A stretch of 64,000 nt of DNA from Streptantibioticus parmotrematis (GCF_019890615.1 NZ_JAINVZ010000004.1:310001-374000); one strand, 5' to 3'; shown: positions 33,116 through 42,769, counted from the stretch's first letter. Program-made: numbers and translations. Notes: a model not told the origin generated them from the sequence alone.

Positions 33116-33748
33116 ATGGAGACAGAGACCGGACGCTCCGGCAGGAAGGGCCGCGGCTGTCTGGTGAGCCTGGTTCTGCTGGTGGCGGTCGTCGCGGGCG
33201 CCGCCATCGGTGTCGCCTGGTGGCTCACCCGGCCCCCCGCGCTGCCCTCGATCCCGGACGAGTACCTGTCGACGGTGGAGCTGGCCGCCACCACCTGCCC
33301 GCAGCTGAACGTGCCGCTGCTGGCGGCGCAGATCGACGCGGAGAGCAAGTGGAACCCCGACGCCGACTCCGGCCAGGCCCAGGGCATAGCGCAGTTCTAT
33401 CCGTCGACCTGGAAGGAGTGGGGCAAGTCCTACTCCGGTGACGGCGCGCCCGACGTGTGGAACCCCAAGGACGCCATCCCCTCCCAGGCGGCCTACATGT
33501 GCGAGCTGTTCAAGGAGGTCAAGGGCGTCCCCGGCGACCCCACGCAGCTGGCGCTCGCCGCGTACAACGCCGGGCCCAGCGCGGTGCTGAACGCCCAGGG
33601 CATTCCGCAGATCAGCGAGACGCAGGACTACGTGAGCAAGATCGAGTCGCTGATGCCCAAGTACCTGCTGACGTACGACAAGCAGATCGGCATCACGCCG
33701 AGCCCGTCGTCGTCGGCCTCGACCGCGACCGGCTCGGGGACCGGCTGA
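33116..33748 (+). CDS. Lytic transglycosylase (SLT domain), membrane-anchored
   Basis: 210 residues from ATG 33116 (AGGA upstream). One N-terminal membrane anchor (CLVSLVLLVAVVAGAAIGVAWWL, ~15-37) is followed by an SLT domain: the catalytic Glu in AQIDAESKWNPDADSGQAQG, then GIAQFYPSTWKEWG, and LALAAYNAGPSAVL. It cuts peptidoglycan glycan strands outside the membrane. The Ser/Thr tail is short. It is convergent with a cold-shock gene across a strong terminator. Confidence 0.92.
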   Translation: METETGRSGRKGRGCLVSLVLLVAVVAGAAIGVAWWLTRPPALPSIPDEYLSTVELAATTCPQLNVPLLAAQIDAESKWNPDADSGQAQGIAQFYPSTWKEWGKSYSGDGAPDVWNPKDAIPSQAAYMCELFKEVKGVPGDPTQLALAAYNAGPSAVLNAQGIPQISETQDYVSKIESLMPKYLLTYDKQIGITPSPSSSASTATGSGTG

Positions 33749-33770
33749 GGGACGGCCGTCCCGCGCACGA

Positions 33771-33805
33771 CGAGGGGCCCGCACCGTGACGGTGCGGGCC
33801 CCTCG
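33771..33805. terminator. Bidirectional terminator between the transglycosylase and cold-shock genes
   Basis: Perfect 15-base stem (33771-33785 and 33791-33805) with GTGAC loop between convergent stops. Confidence 0.88.
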
Positions 33806-33870
33806 GTTCGAGCCGGCGCGAGCCGGTTCGAAAGGCTCAGGAACGGGGTCCGTTCAGCGAGCCGAACGGG

Positions 33871-34074
33871 TCACAGCGGGCGGATGTTCTCCGCCTGCGG
33901 GCCCTTCTGGCCCTGCGTGACGTCGAACTCGACCTTCTGGCCCTCGTGCAGCTCACGGAAGCCCTGGGACTGGATGTTCGAGTAGTGGGCGAAGACGTCG
34001 GCGCCGCCGCCGTCCTGCTCGATGAAGCCGAAGCCCTTTTCCGCGTTGAACCACTTGACGACGCCGGTAGCCAT
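33871..34074 (-). CDS. Cold-shock protein, CspA family (second copy)
   Basis: 67 residues beginning [17 protein letters not shown], with RNP-type KGFGFIEQ and VFAHYSNI and the ending [18 protein letters not shown] precedes the ATG at 34074. The long leader to about 34240 (AT-richer, with TTTTTCCGGGC-like sequence) is typical of csp genes. It differs in the middle from the copy at 15.8 kb. Confidence 0.95.
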   Translation of the reverse strand: MATGVVKWFNAEKGFGFIEQDGGGADVFAHYSNIQSQGFRELHEGQKVEFDVTQGQKGPQAENIRPL

Positions 34075-34240
34075 GTCTGTCTCCTTCGGGGCAGTACCGA
34101 AACCCACACCTCGCGGGCTCCGTGTCGCCGTGATGATTGCCCCGCCCGGGCAAGCCCGGAAAAACAAGAAATGCGCCGTGCTGTTCATCAGCAGGCGCAC
34201 ACATCAGTTACATGGGAACCACAACTGCAACGCCTTCACC

Positions 34241-34290
34241 GTAACACACCGCCGCGCCCTCCCGGAAGGGACGACACGGCGGTGTGCTAC
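34241..34290 (-). terminator. Terminator after the esterase gene
   Basis: Arms 34241-34253 and 34278-34290 pair over 12 of 13 bases; an inner CCCT...AGGG pair extends the structure. It lies 28 bases past the esterase stop. Confidence 0.65.
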
Positions 34291-34318
34291 GCGGGAGCGG
34301 ACGCCCCGGCGGTACGGG

Positions 34319-35335
34319 TCAGGTGCTCGGGCCCTGCATCTGCTCGCTGATCCACTGGATCGTGCCCTCGTCCATGCCCCGGGTGTAGCTGGCGGCGTTG
34401 TGCTCGCCCGCGCCGATCACCTGGAGCCTGGTGTGCACCGGGCCCTTGCCGTACTGCTTGATGAACTTCTTCACCTGAGCCATGTCGCTGACCTCGGTGG
34501 TACCGACCTGGAAGCCCAGGTAGACGTCCGGGCCGCCCTTCTTGATCAGCCGCGAGGCCAGGTACTCCGGGTTGTTGGCGCGCATCGCGGCCACGTCGCC
34601 GTGCCACAGCGGGGAGTCCGGAACGATGTCGGGACCGGAGGGGATCGCCGCCTTGAAGCGGTCCGGGTACTGCAGGACGCTCTTGAGCGAGCAGAATCCG
34701 CCGGAGGACGAACCCATGTAACCCCAGCCGTCCCGCGTCTTCAGCGTCCGGAAATTCTCCCGCACGAGGTTCGGCACGTCCTCGGTGAGCCAGGTGCCCA
34801 TCTTCTCGGAACCCGGAATGTCACTGCAGTCGTGGTACTGCTTGTCCGGATTGAGCACCGGCATGACGACAATGAAGGGCAGCGCCTTGCCCTCCTGCGT
34901 CCACTTGTAGAAGTCCTCCTGGAGCTTCAGGTCGGCGCCGAACCAGTAGTTGTTCGGATACCCGAGACCGCCCGGCAGGGCGATCATGACGGGGAAGCCC
35001 TTGTTCGCGTTCTCCTTCTGGAAGTACGCGGGCGGCGCCCACACCCACACCTTGCCGGTGAAGCCGGACTTGGGGCCGTGGTACGTGGTGACGGCGATCT
35101 TGGTGTTGTCGGCCGCCTCCACGGTGCGCTGCACCTTCCACGTGGCCTGCGGCCCGGTGGCCATCTGGGCGAGCGAGGCGCCACCGGCCGGCGGGGTGTC
35201 CGCCGATCCGCCGGGTGCGCCGCTCGCCGACGAACTCGGGGCGCCGAACGAGACGGGGTCCCCCTGATCGCTGCACCCAGCGATCAGCCCCAACGACAAC
35301 AGGGCGACGAACACCGTCAGCCAGCGCTTCTTCAC
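34319..35335 (-). CDS. Lipoprotein esterase (alpha/beta hydrolase, esterase D / antigen 85-like)
   Basis: 338 residues from GTG 35335, which has GGAG six bases upstream and gives a clean lipoprotein signal KKRWLTVFVALLSLGLIAGC; longer in-frame starts lack ribosome sites. The mature protein has a Ser/Gly/Ala linker, then FPVMIALPGGLGY and the nucleophile elbow GYMGSSSGGFCSLK, and a late His (GAGEHNAASY). These proteins hydrolyse or transfer acyl esters outside the cell; in mycolate-making genera the relatives are mycolyltransferases, but Streptomyces lacks mycolates, so a different ester is expected. Confidence 0.85.
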   Translation of the reverse strand: MKKRWLTVFVALLSLGLIAGCSDQGDPVSFGAPSSSASGAPGGSADTPPAGGASLAQMATGPQATWKVQRTVEAADNTKIAVTTYHGPKSGFTGKVWVWAPPAYFQKENANKGFPVMIALPGGLGYPNNYWFGADLKLQEDFYKWTQEGKALPFIVVMPVLNPDKQYHDCSDIPGSEKMGTWLTEDVPNLVRENFRTLKTRDGWGYMGSSSGGFCSLKSVLQYPDRFKAAIPSGPDIVPDSPLWHGDVAAMRANNPEYLASRLIKKGGPDVYLGFQVGTTEVSDMAQVKKFIKQYGKGPVHTRLQVIGAGEHNAASYTRGMDEGTIQWISEQMQGPST

Positions 35336-35524
35336 GGATCGCTCCACCGGATCTTGCTTCCTCACATCAACGCACACGGGTCCGATTTCTTCATGTGAGA
35401 TGCGAAAAGCCGCCGGGCGGATGCCCATCGGGCCCATGAATTACGTCATAGGTTGGTAACAGGGCGCGCGAAGGTCACACACAGGAAGGGGACAGGAACA
35501 CAACGCGACGGAAATCACCATCCG

Positions 35525-38482
35525 TCATGCGGCGGGTCCCGCGAGTTCCGCGAGTTCCGGAAGATCCGCGAGTTCACCGCGGGCCGCCACACCGAGTTTC
35601 GGATACGCCTTGTAGAGGTGGTAGCCGACCGTGCGGGGGCTGAGGAACAACTGCGCGGCGATGTCCCGGTTCGACAGCCCGCGTGCCGCCAGCCGCACGA
35701 TCTGCGACTCCTGCGGCGTCAGCCCGGCCGGCCCGGCCGCACCGCCGCGCGGGACCGACTCGCCCGTGGCGTCCAGCTCGGCCCTGGCCCGCTCGGCCCA
35801 CGGCGTGGCGCCCAGGCGCTCGAAGACCTCGATGGCCTCGCGCAGCGGCACCCTGGCCCGCGTCCTGCGGCGGCCCCGGCGCAGCCACTCGCCGTGCAGC
35901 AGCGCGGTGCGGGCCCGCTCGAAGGGCCGCTCGCCCCCGGTGTCGCCCCCGTAGAGCGCCAGCGCCCGTTCGTACGACGTCTGCGCCTCGTCGTCGGCCT
36001 CCGCGACCAGCGCCCGGCAGCGCAGGGCCAGCGCCTCGGCCCACGGTTGGCCGGTCAGTTCCGCCCAGCGCCGGAAGTACGCCAGCGGACCGGCGGCGCG
36101 CTCCGGGCAGCCCAGCCGTACCGCCGCCTCCACCAGGTCCGGGATCGCCCGGGTCGCGGAGACGTGGTGGCGCATCGGCCCGTTCGCCAGGGCCTCCAGC
36201 CGGTCCAGCGCCTCCCGCGCCCGGCCCGCGCCCAGGTCGAGCAGGCCCAGCGCCCACTGGGCCCAGGGCGTGCCGGGGGCGATCGCCGCCGCGGCGCCCT
36301 GGCCGGTGACGGCGAGCGCCTCGTCGGCGAGGCGGCGGCAGGCGTCCGCGTCGCCCTCGACGGCGGCGAGGTGGGCGAGGAAGGCGGTCAGCTGGCTGGT
36401 CCACTGCCGCTGCCCGGTGTCGCGGGCGATGCGCAGCGCCTCGGTGGCACCGGCCAGGGCGTCGCGGGGGCGGCCGTGGAACAGCTCCGCCTCGGCGAGG
36501 AAGAACAGGATGGTCGGCAGCTGGCCGAAGCCACCGCGGGCGCGGGCGTCGGCGGCGAGGGCGGCGGCCAGCCGGTAGGTCTCGGCGTCCCGCCCGAGGA
36601 TCAGCGAGGCGCCGCAGACCTGCACCACGTCCCACGGCACCATGGCGCCGTTGCGTCGTGCCGTCTCCACCGTCTCGTCCACCCCGGGCAGCGGGCCGGA
36701 CGGCTCGCCCAGCACCGGGCGGACGGCGGCGACCACGTAGCGGGCGAGCGGGCCGACGGCGTCCTGCTCCGGCAGGTCGAGCGCGGCGAGCGCGCCGGTG
36801 ACCTCGCGCAGCGGCTCCTCACCGAGGTACCAGGCGGCGTGGAAGGCCTGGAGCAGCATCCGGGCGGCCTGCTGGGGATCGGCGGGGGCGGTGGTCTCCG
36901 CGTTCCGTACGAGCAGGCGGCAGGCGGACGGGAAGTCGCCCTGGAGGAAGCGGGCGGTCGCCTGGACGTGGCGCAGGGTGCGCAGCAGGGCGGCCGCGGA
37001 GCCGTCCGCGGCCAGTCCGGTGCCGGGGCCGCCGGGGTCCGCGCCTTGTTCCGGGTCTCCGGGGCCGTTCGCCGTGATCCTGGCTTCCGCGCGGGCGGCG
37101 AGGGTGTGGGCGTGCGCGAGGTCGCCGGACTCCAGGGCGGCTTCGGCGGCGAGCGTCCAGCGGCGGGCGGCGGTGGCCGGGTCGGGGGTGAGGCGGGCGG
37201 CGCGTTCGATGGCGGCGGCGGCCTCGGCGTGGCCGCCGCGTTCGTGCGCCCGGAACGCGGCCCGCTCCAGCGCCCGCGCGATCTCCTCGTCGGGGCCCGG
37301 CGCGGCGATCGCCAGGTGCCAGGCGCGGCGGTCGGCGTTCTCGGTGTCGCCGCCGCCCGGGCCCGCAGTGTCGAGGGCGTCGGCCAGCGCGCGATGGGCG
37401 GCGATGCGCTGGGCGAGCGGGGCGCGCTGGTAGACGGCGGCGCGCAGCAGCGGATGGCGGAACGCGACCCGCCCGACCAGCCGTACCAGCCCGGCGTCCT
37501 CGGCCGGGCCCAGGTCGTCGATGGCCAGGCCCAGGTGACCGGCGGCGCGGCGCAGCACCTCCGGGTCGCCGTTCTCCTCGGCCGCCGCGAGCAGCAGCAG
37601 CGTCTGGGTGGCCGCGGGCAGCCTGCTGACCTGGCCGTGGAACGCGATCTGGAGCCGGGTGGTCAGCGGCACCGCGCCCGCGGGGCCGAGCGACGTGGCC
37701 GGGCCGGACGGTTCGGGTGCGGTGGCGCCGGTCTCGGCGGCGCGTGTCCCGGCGGCGCGTGTCTCGGCGGCGAGGGCGAGCGGGAGTTCGGTGAGCGCGA
37801 GCGGATTGCCGTGGGCCTCGGCGAGCAGCCGGGCGCGCACGGCGGGCGTCGGTGCGGCACAGGCCGCCGAGCGCGCGTCGAGCAGCCGCCCGGACGCCTC
37901 GGCCGTCAGTCCTTCGAGCCGCAGCTCGGGCAGTCCTCGCGCGGGGAAGGCGCCCTCCCCCTCGCGTGCGGCGAACAGCAGCGCCACCGGCTCGGCCTGA
38001 AGGCGGCGCGCGGCCAGCAGCAGTGCCTCGGTGGAGGCGTGGTCCAGCCACTGCGCGTCGTCCACCACGCACAACAGGGGCTGCTCCTCGGCGAGTTCGG
38101 CGAGGAGGGTGAGGACGGCGAGACCGGTGAGCAGCCGGTCGGAGGAGCGCGGAGCGCCGCTCGCGGCGGTGAGCCCGAACGCGCCTTCCAGGGCGCGGCG
38201 TTGGGGCTCCGGCAGGGCGGCGGCCAGTCGTCCGAAGTCGGCGCCGAGCAGCAAGTGCAGTGCGGCGAAGGGGAGTTCGGCCTCGTACTCGACGCCGGTG
38301 GCGCGGATCAGCCGCATGCCGTGGCCGGTCGCGGCGTCGGCGGCGTGGTCGAGCAGCGCGGTCTTGCCGATGCCCGGCTCGCCGCGCAGCACCAGCACGC
38401 CGCTGGTCCCCCGGCGCGCGTCGGCCAGCAGCCCGTCGACGACCGCCTGTTCGTACTCTCTCCCGTACAGCGTGACCGGCAT
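35525..38482 (-). CDS. LAL-type LuxR family ATP-binding regulator
   Basis: 985 residues from ATG 38482. An AAA/NB-ARC-like ATPase sits at the N-terminus (Walker A LRGEPGIGKTALL, Walker B LLCVVDDAQWLD), a long helical TPR-like middle (many Ala/Leu helices) fills ~300-900, and a LuxR HTH is at the end (GLTPQESQIVRLAARGLSNRDIAAQLFLSPRTVGYHL). Large LAL regulators are often pathway activators. It is divergent from a SnoaL-like and an MFS gene, the likely targets; repeated CCTAAGCG sites lie between them. Confidence 0.93.
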   Translation of the reverse strand: MPVTLYGREYEQAVVDGLLADARRGTSGVLVLRGEPGIGKTALLDHAADAATGHGMRLIRATGVEYEAELPFAALHLLLGADFGRLAAALPEPQRRALEGAFGLTAASGAPRSSDRLLTGLAVLTLLAELAEEQPLLCVVDDAQWLDHASTEALLLAARRLQAEPVALLFAAREGEGAFPARGLPELRLEGLTAEASGRLLDARSAACAAPTPAVRARLLAEAHGNPLALTELPLALAAETRAAGTRAAETGATAPEPSGPATSLGPAGAVPLTTRLQIAFHGQVSRLPAATQTLLLLAAAEENGDPEVLRRAAGHLGLAIDDLGPAEDAGLVRLVGRVAFRHPLLRAAVYQRAPLAQRIAAHRALADALDTAGPGGGDTENADRRAWHLAIAAPGPDEEIARALERAAFRAHERGGHAEAAAAIERAARLTPDPATAARRWTLAAEAALESGDLAHAHTLAARAEARITANGPGDPEQGADPGGPGTGLAADGSAAALLRTLRHVQATARFLQGDFPSACRLLVRNAETTAPADPQQAARMLLQAFHAAWYLGEEPLREVTGALAALDLPEQDAVGPLARYVVAAVRPVLGEPSGPLPGVDETVETARRNGAMVPWDVVQVCGASLILGRDAETYRLAAALAADARARGGFGQLPTILFFLAEAELFHGRPRDALAGATEALRIARDTGQRQWTSQLTAFLAHLAAVEGDADACRRLADEALAVTGQGAAAAIAPGTPWAQWALGLLDLGAGRAREALDRLEALANGPMRHHVSATRAIPDLVEAAVRLGCPERAAGPLAYFRRWAELTGQPWAEALALRCRALVAEADDEAQTSYERALALYGGDTGGERPFERARTALLHGEWLRRGRRRTRARVPLREAIEVFERLGATPWAERARAELDATGESVPRGGAAGPAGLTPQESQIVRLAARGLSNRDIAAQLFLSPRTVGYHLYKAYPKLGVAARGELADLPELAELAGPAA

Positions 38483-38686
38483 GTCCGCAGCCTACGGGCA
38501 CCGCACGAAGGCGGTCGAAGCCATTAGCAGGGCGGCGGATACCTAAGCGATCAGCCGGGCGACGCAGCGACGTACCTGTGCGCGCGCCGCGATTGCCTAA
38601 GCGTGACGGATTCCGCGTCCCGCCGTCCTCCGTACCGTCTTGACCTGCGAGAACGCCTCGCGGACAAGAACCGGAAGGACCGTCCC

Positions 38687-39079
38687 ATGAGCACTGCGGA
38701 CAACGCCCGCGCCCTGATCGAGCGCTACATCGACACCTGGAACGAGGCCGACCCGACCGCCCGGCGCGCGATGGTCGAGGCGCTGTGGACGGAGGACGGC
38801 AGCTACGTGGACCCGCTCGCGGTGGCCGAGGGCCCCGAGGCGATCGACGCCACGATCGCCGCGGTGCGGGCGCAGTTCCCCGACCTGGTCTTCCGGCTCG
38901 CGGGCCCGGTCGACGCGCACCACCATCTGGCCCGTTTCACCTGGGAGTTGGGGCCGAAGGACGGCGAGGCGCTGGTCGTCGGCTTCGACGTGGCCGTGCT
39001 GGACGGCGCCGAGGGCGGCCCGGACGCGCTGCGGCTGACCGCGGTCCACGGCTTCCTGGACAAGGTCCCGGCGATGTGA
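38687..39079 (+). CDS. SnoaL-like / NTF2-fold protein
   Basis: 130 residues from ATG 38687 with GGAAGGAC upstream. The pattern ALIERYIDTWNEADPTARRAMVEALWTEDGSYVDPL and GPEAIDATIAAVRAQFPDL fits the SnoaL-like NTF2 superfamily, whose members are small cyclases, isomerases or binding proteins. The substrate is unknown. It precedes an MFS exporter by 149 bases and is divergent from the LAL regulator, so a small regulated detoxification or export unit is plausible. Confidence 0.85.
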   Translation: MSTADNARALIERYIDTWNEADPTARRAMVEALWTEDGSYVDPLAVAEGPEAIDATIAAVRAQFPDLVFRLAGPVDAHHHLARFTWELGPKDGEALVVGFDVAVLDGAEGGPDALRLTAVHGFLDKVPAM

Positions 39080-39228
39080 GGCGCCGCGGGCGACGCGCCG
39101 GCCCACCCCGCCGACCGCGTCGCCCGCGCCCCGCAAGCCCCCGGAGGCCGCCGCCCGGCCCCCGCCACCGCGCCACCTGCCCCGCCCGCCCCGTCCCGTT
39201 CGCCCACCAGGAGCCAAGGAGCCCCGCC

Positions 39229-40701
39229 GTGTCCACTGCCCTCAGACCCCTCGCCGGAACGCGCCGTCGCGCGCCCCGCGAGGAACGCGCGACGGCGGGA
39301 CGGCCGTCCGCCCTCACCCTCGTCGTGCTGCTCGCCGCGACCTTCATGACCGCGCTCGACTTCTTCATCGTCAACGTCGCGCTGCCCGACGTGCAGCGCG
39401 ACCTGCACGCGGGGACGGCCGCCGTGCAGTGGGTGGTGGCCGGGTTCGGGCTGGCGCTGGCCGCCGGGCTGATCACCTCCGGCCGGATCGGCGACGTCGC
39501 GGGCCGAAGAAGGGTCTTCGCGATCGGCCTGGCGCTGTTCACCGCCGCCTCCGTGGCCTGCGGTGTCGCGCCGAGCGCCGGGACCCTGATCGCCGCCCGC
39601 CTGGCGCAGGGCGTGGCCGCGGCCCTCACCGGCCCGCAGGTGCTGGCGATCCTGGGCACCGCGTGGACCGGCAGGGCGCGGGCCAGGGCGTTCAGCGCGT
39701 ACGGCCTGACGATGGGCCTCGGCGCCGTCTTCGGCCAGCTCATCGGCGGCCTGCTCATCAGGGCCGACCTGTTCGGTCTCGACTGGCGGGCGTGCTTCCT
39801 GATCAACCTCCCCGTGGGCCTGGTCACCCTGCCGCTGGTGGGGCGCGCGCTGCCGGAGTCCCGCGCGCCGCGGCGACCCCGGCTCGACCCGCTGGGCGTC
39901 GCGCTGTGCACCGGCGCGCTGGTGGCGCTCGTGCTGCCGCTGATCCAGGGGCGGGCGCAGGGCTGGCCCGCGTGGACGTGGGCGTGCCTGGCCGGGTCGG
40001 CCGTGCTCTTCGCGGTCTTCGGCGCGTACCAGCACCGGCTCAGCCGCCGCGACGGCGACCCGCTGGTCGACACCGCGCTGCTGCGCGACCGCCCGCTGGC
40101 GCTCGGCCTGCTGACGCAGCTTCTGTTCTGGTGCGGCCAGGCGTCGTTCTTCCTGGTGCTGGCGCTCTACCTCCAGCAGGGGCGGGGGCTGGACGCGCTG
40201 CGCTCGGGACTGGTCTTCGTCACCATCGGCGGCGGCTACCTGCTCACCTCGACCACCGCGCACCTGATCGCCGCCCGGCTCGGCCGCCGCACCCTGCCCG
40301 CCGGGATGCTGCTGATGGCGGCGGGGCTGGCGCTGACCGGGCTCGCGGCGCACGACGCCGGGACGAGCGGCAGCGTGTGGTGGCTGGGCCCGGGGATGTT
40401 CGTGGACGGCGTCGGCATGGGCGTGGTCATCGCGCCGATGACCTCGGCGGTGATGGAACGCGTGGCGCCCCGGCTGGTCGGCACCGCCTCCGGCGTCGTC
40501 GCCACCGTCCAGCAGGTCGGCAACGCGCTGGGCGTGGCGCTCATCGGCATCGTCTTCTACGACGCCCTGGGCACCGGCCGCCCGGACGCCTACCCGCACG
40601 CGTTCGGCCTGGCGATCGCCGCGCTGACCGGCCTGGAGGCGCTCCTCGCGGTGGCGTACGCGGTGATGGCCGCCGGGCGCGAGCGGACACCGGCGGAGTG
40701 A
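39229..40701 (+). CDS. MFS drug/H+ antiporter, DHA2 family (14 TM)
   Basis: 490 residues from GTG 39229. The first helix and loop show LTLVVLLAATFMTALDFFIVNVALP, then the motif A-like GRIGDVAGRRRVFAIG, GLGAVFGQLIGGLLIRADL and DWRACFLINLPVGL, which are typical of DHA2/EmrB-QacA transporters with about 14 helices. It should export a toxic compound or antibiotic. It is the second gene after the LAL regulator divergence point. Confidence 0.92.
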   Translation: MSTALRPLAGTRRRAPREERATAGRPSALTLVVLLAATFMTALDFFIVNVALPDVQRDLHAGTAAVQWVVAGFGLALAAGLITSGRIGDVAGRRRVFAIGLALFTAASVACGVAPSAGTLIAARLAQGVAAALTGPQVLAILGTAWTGRARARAFSAYGLTMGLGAVFGQLIGGLLIRADLFGLDWRACFLINLPVGLVTLPLVGRALPESRAPRRPRLDPLGVALCTGALVALVLPLIQGRAQGWPAWTWACLAGSAVLFAVFGAYQHRLSRRDGDPLVDTALLRDRPLALGLLTQLLFWCGQASFFLVLALYLQQGRGLDALRSGLVFVTIGGGYLLTSTTAHLIAARLGRRTLPAGMLLMAAGLALTGLAAHDAGTSGSVWWLGPGMFVDGVGMGVVIAPMTSAVMERVAPRLVGTASGVVATVQQVGNALGVALIGIVFYDALGTGRPDAYPHAFGLAIAALTGLEALLAVAYAVMAAGRERTPAE

Positions 40702-41061
40702 CGGCACCGGGGCGGATTCGCGGCAGGGCCGGGCGGCACCGGTGCGGGGGCAGGGCGGGCGGACGGCGGGGGCGGGCGGGGGCCACCGGGGAGGCGCGGG
40801 AGGTTCCTGACGTCGGCCCGGCCGCCGCCCGCCCCCGCGTGCGCTCACCCAACCGGCGCATTTTCCGGCGGATTTCCCCGGGCGGCGGATTACGCAACGC
40901 CCGCCCCATGGAACATGGCTGACATATCGTCCGAAAATTCGGCCGAACGACACCCCGGGCGGAAGGCCACCGGACGGCAGCCACCGAACGGCGGCCGCCC
41001 GACGGCACCCCGGCGGGGCACCCGGGCAGGATGGACCGACCAAGGGCAGGTTCGACAGACC
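40702..41061. other. 360-base region before the MreB-like gene
   Basis: The left part is G-rich (runs of GGGCGGG). An in-frame ATG at 40915 could extend the MreB-like protein by 49 residues (MADISSENSAERHPGRKATG), but this extension is not conserved-looking. Otherwise I see no gene or clear regulatory element. Confidence 0.5.
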
Positions 41062-42102
41062 ATGACCGCCAGCCTCGACCAGTTGCGCCGCTGCTCCGTA
41101 GCCGTGGATCTCGGAGCCGCCAGGACCAGGGTCTACCTCAAGAACACCGGCCTCGTCGTGGACGAGCCCAGCGTCGCCGCCGTGGACTGCCACACCGGAT
41201 CGCTGGTCGCGGTCGGCGAGACCGCAGAGCGGATGATCGGCCGTACCCCCGACCACATCCGCGTGGTCCGCCCGATCGCCAGCGGCATCGTGGTCGACGT
41301 CGAGATGGCGCAGCGCATGCTGCGGCACCTGATCGGCGACAAGCTCAGCAAGGCGTGGCGGCGCAAGCCGATCATGCGCGCGGCCGTCTGCGTGCCGCAC
41401 GGCAGCGAGCCGATGGCCCAGCGCGCGGCCGTCGAGACCCTCACCGGTCTCGGCGCCCGCCGGGTCGAGCTGGTGGACACGCTGATCGCGGCGGCGGTCG
41501 GCTGCGGCCTGCCGGTGGAGTACCCGGAGGCCACGATGATCGTGGTGTGCGGAGCGGCCACCACCCAGATCGCGGTGCTGTCGCTGGGCGCGATCGTGGC
41601 GGCCGAGACCATCCCGGTCGGCGGCGAGGTCATCGACCGCGCCGTCATCCAGCACCTGCGCAACCAGCACGCCCTGATGCTCCCCAGCCAGGCGGTCCGC
41701 CCGCTGCACCGGATGCTGGAGACCACGGCGACCGGCCAGGGCCCGTCCAGCATCGAGGTGCACGGCATGGACGCGGCGAGCGCGCTGGCGCGTTCGGTGC
41801 GGGTGGACACCGAGAGCGTCCGGCTGGCGATCCGCACCCCGCTCAACTCCGTGCTCGACGGCATCCGCGCGGTGCTGCGCCGCTGCCCGCCCGACCTGGT
41901 CGCCGACCTCGCCGACCGGGGCATCACGCTCGCCGGCGGGAGCGCGCTGCTGCCCGGTCTCGACACCATGCTGCGGACGACCACGGGCATGCCGCTGGTC
42001 GTCGCCGACAGCCCCGGCAACTGTGCGGTGCGCGGGCTCGGCGCGATGGTGGAGGGCAAGGCGCGGCCGATGGCCCTGGAGTCGGTGCAGTCGATCGGCT
42101 GA
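41062..42102 (+). CDS. MreB/Mbl-like actin homolog
   Basis: 346 residues from ATG 41062. Actin-fold motifs: SVAVDLGAARTRVYLKNTGL (phosphate 1), VRPIASGIVVDVEMAQRMLRHLI, and ITLAGGSALLPGLDTMLRTTTGMPLVVADSP. The DLGAART loop replaces the usual DLGTANT of MreB. MreB proteins organise wall synthesis; in Streptomyces they act mostly in sporulation. It is followed after 13 bases by a membrane protein, unlike a standard mre cluster (no mreC/mreD), so this is a divergent family member. Confidence 0.85.
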   Translation: MTASLDQLRRCSVAVDLGAARTRVYLKNTGLVVDEPSVAAVDCHTGSLVAVGETAERMIGRTPDHIRVVRPIASGIVVDVEMAQRMLRHLIGDKLSKAWRRKPIMRAAVCVPHGSEPMAQRAAVETLTGLGARRVELVDTLIAAAVGCGLPVEYPEATMIVVCGAATTQIAVLSLGAIVAAETIPVGGEVIDRAVIQHLRNQHALMLPSQAVRPLHRMLETTATGQGPSSIEVHGMDAASALARSVRVDTESVRLAIRTPLNSVLDGIRAVLRRCPPDLVADLADRGITLAGGSALLPGLDTMLRTTTGMPLVVADSPGNCAVRGLGAMVEGKARPMALESVQSIG

Positions 42103-42115
42103 GGCGGCCGACGCC

Positions 42116-42769
42116 GTGCCGGACAGCACACCGGGCGACGACGCCGGGGCGCAGCGGCCACCACGGGACGCGGACGGGCCCGACGATGCCGCCTCGGCCT
42201 CCGAGGGCCCGGGGCCCGGCGGTTCCGACAGCCCGGGCTCCGGCGGCTCCGACCTGGGCGGTCCGGCCTTCACGCAGCCCATCCTCGCGAACGTCCTGCT
42301 CAAGGAGCGCCTCAAGGAACGCGTCTACGCGACGATCACCATGCTCGCGGTCGTGGTGTCCCTGGCGGTCGGGGGCACCGCGGACCACGGCGACGCGGTG
42401 TGGTCGATCCTCGGCACCTCGATCGGCGTGTGGCTGGCCACCTTCGTCGCCGACCAGCAGGCGCACCGGGCGGTGGCCCACCGCTACGCCCGCAGCGAGG
42501 AGTTCCGGCAGATGCTGTACACCAGCAGCCCGCTGCTGCTCAGCGCGGTCGGCCCGCTGGTGTTCACCGGCGTCTCCGCGCTGGGCCTGATGAGCCTGCC
42601 GGTCGCGATGTACATCGCCTGCGGGCTGGACCTGGCCGAGTTGTTCGTGTGGAGCACGGTGACCGGCCTGCGGATGGGCGAGGGACGCCTCGCGGCGCTG
42701 CTCGCGGGTGCGGCGGACATGGTGATCGGCTTCGGCATCGTCATGGTGAAGGTCATCGGCGGCCACTGA
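42116..42769 (+). CDS. Integral membrane protein of unknown function
   Basis: 217 residues from GTG 42116, 13 bases after the MreB-like stop. The N-terminal ~60 residues are Gly/Ser/Asp/Pro-rich and probably disordered; then four to five hydrophobic helices (RVYATITMLAVVVSLAVGG, SIGVWLATFVADQQAHRAVAH, LLLSAVGPLVFTGVSAL, LLAGAADMVIGFGIVMVKVI). The pattern resembles VIT-like or unassigned actinobacterial membrane proteins. The tight linkage suggests it may anchor or work with the actin homolog. Confidence 0.75.
   Translation: MPDSTPGDDAGAQRPPRDADGPDDAASASEGPGPGGSDSPGSGGSDLGGPAFTQPILANVLLKERLKERVYATITMLAVVVSLAVGGTADHGDAVWSILGTSIGVWLATFVADQQAHRAVAHRYARSEEFRQMLYTSSPLLLSAVGPLVFTGVSALGLMSLPVAMYIACGLDLAELFVWSTVTGLRMGEGRLAALLAGAADMVIGFGIVMVKVIGGH

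Noticed and set aside
33820-33835. GGTTCGAA as a second copy of the tRNA-Thr T-loop (attL)
   Set aside because: Only eight bases match and it lies in a terminator region beside a core cold-shock gene.
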